The notes under the pieces are model-generated. The model did no database searches. It had not been told where the DNA came from and worked only from the letters and a program-made list of their open reading frames with translations. Position numbers and translations under genes: made by a program. 64,000 bases of DNA from Paenibacillus sp. PAMC 26794 (GTDB taxonomy: Bacteria > Bacillota > Bacilli > Paenibacillales > Paenibacillaceae): contig NZ_ANHX01000040.1 in assembly GCF_000316035.1 (NCBI RefSeq), forward strand, positions 62,001-126,000, given 5' to 3'. Below are positions 63,964 through 64,000 of this stretch, piece after piece. Numbering within the stretch: the first letter of the stretch is position 1; every line of letters starts with the position of its first letter.

Positions 63964-64000
63964 CGATCCTGCTTCTGAATTCGTCCGGTCTGCTTCAATT

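Noticed and set aside
1..64000. Prophage, IS element or tRNA/rRNA genes
   Set aside because: No integrase, transposase, structural phage gene, or recognisable tRNA/rRNA sequence was seen by eye; a tRNA scan was not possible.

Overview
The window reads as chromosomal DNA of a Paenibacillus-like member of the Bacillota. The basis is strong AGGAGG-type ribosome sites, a T-box in front of thrS, preQ1 and cobalamin riboswitches, lipoprotein signals with Gram-positive spacing, TcyP, YjbQ, YigZ and DUF2621 relatives, a Bacillota-type Tad pilus locus, and dispersed intergenic repeats of a kind I associate with Paenibacillus. The genus call is inference. I saw no rRNA, tRNA, prophage, insertion-sequence transposase or CRISPR array.

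Layout. 1-8.6 kb: a partial M23 lipoprotein diverges from a response regulator/sensor kinase pair; then T-box-controlled thrS, an SDR oxidoreductase, an orphan HEPN-domain gene and a metallo-beta-lactamase-fold gene with an unusual hairpin between its ribosome site and start. 8.6-17.2 kb: a repeat-rich gap, a secreted sugar-dehydrogenase-type lipoprotein, an M24 peptidase, a queuosine-precursor transporter under a preQ1-I riboswitch, the cystine transporter tcyP and a chemoreceptor. 17.3-28.7 kb: an eleven-gene cobalamin cluster, all on the minus strand. cobD-cbiZ-cbiB-cobC come first; an internal promoter and cobalamin riboswitch then precede btuF-btuC-btuD-cobT-cobU-cobS-cbiP. The set covers uptake, salvage (CbiZ), side-chain synthesis and nucleotide-loop assembly, but not corrin-ring synthesis.

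28.8-38.5 kb: a lipoate ligase, a HAD phosphatase, an AT-richer FAD oxygenase/TetR pair, a divergent EamA transporter/MocR regulator pair, and a two-gene operon of an ECF sigma factor with an odd C-terminal tail followed by a ClpP. 38.6-54.5 kb: the sulfate ABC transporter cysT-cysW-cysA-sbp, then housekeeping genes (yjbQ, yigZ, pgi, ppnP, tkt, purU, nfo), small membrane proteins and a TIGR01777 epimerase-like protein. 54.5-64 kb: a Tad pilus operon on the minus strand, tadA-tadB-tadC-flp-tadE-tadG-like-tadE2-tadV-FHA, entering from the right edge; CpaB/TadZ-type genes would lie outside.

The strongest candidates for undescribed biology are non-coding. First, two copies of a ~150-bp dispersed element (29.9 and 43.3 kb, opposite orientations) share hairpins with covarying base pairs, pointing to a structured RNA family. 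Second, a 170-bp MITE-like element sits against the 3' end of tkt. Third, a four-copy 50-bp-period repeat arranged as an inverted pair lies at 9.0-9.2 kb. Fourth, a 16-nt UACG-capped hairpin lies between Shine-Dalgarno and start codon at 7.85 kb.
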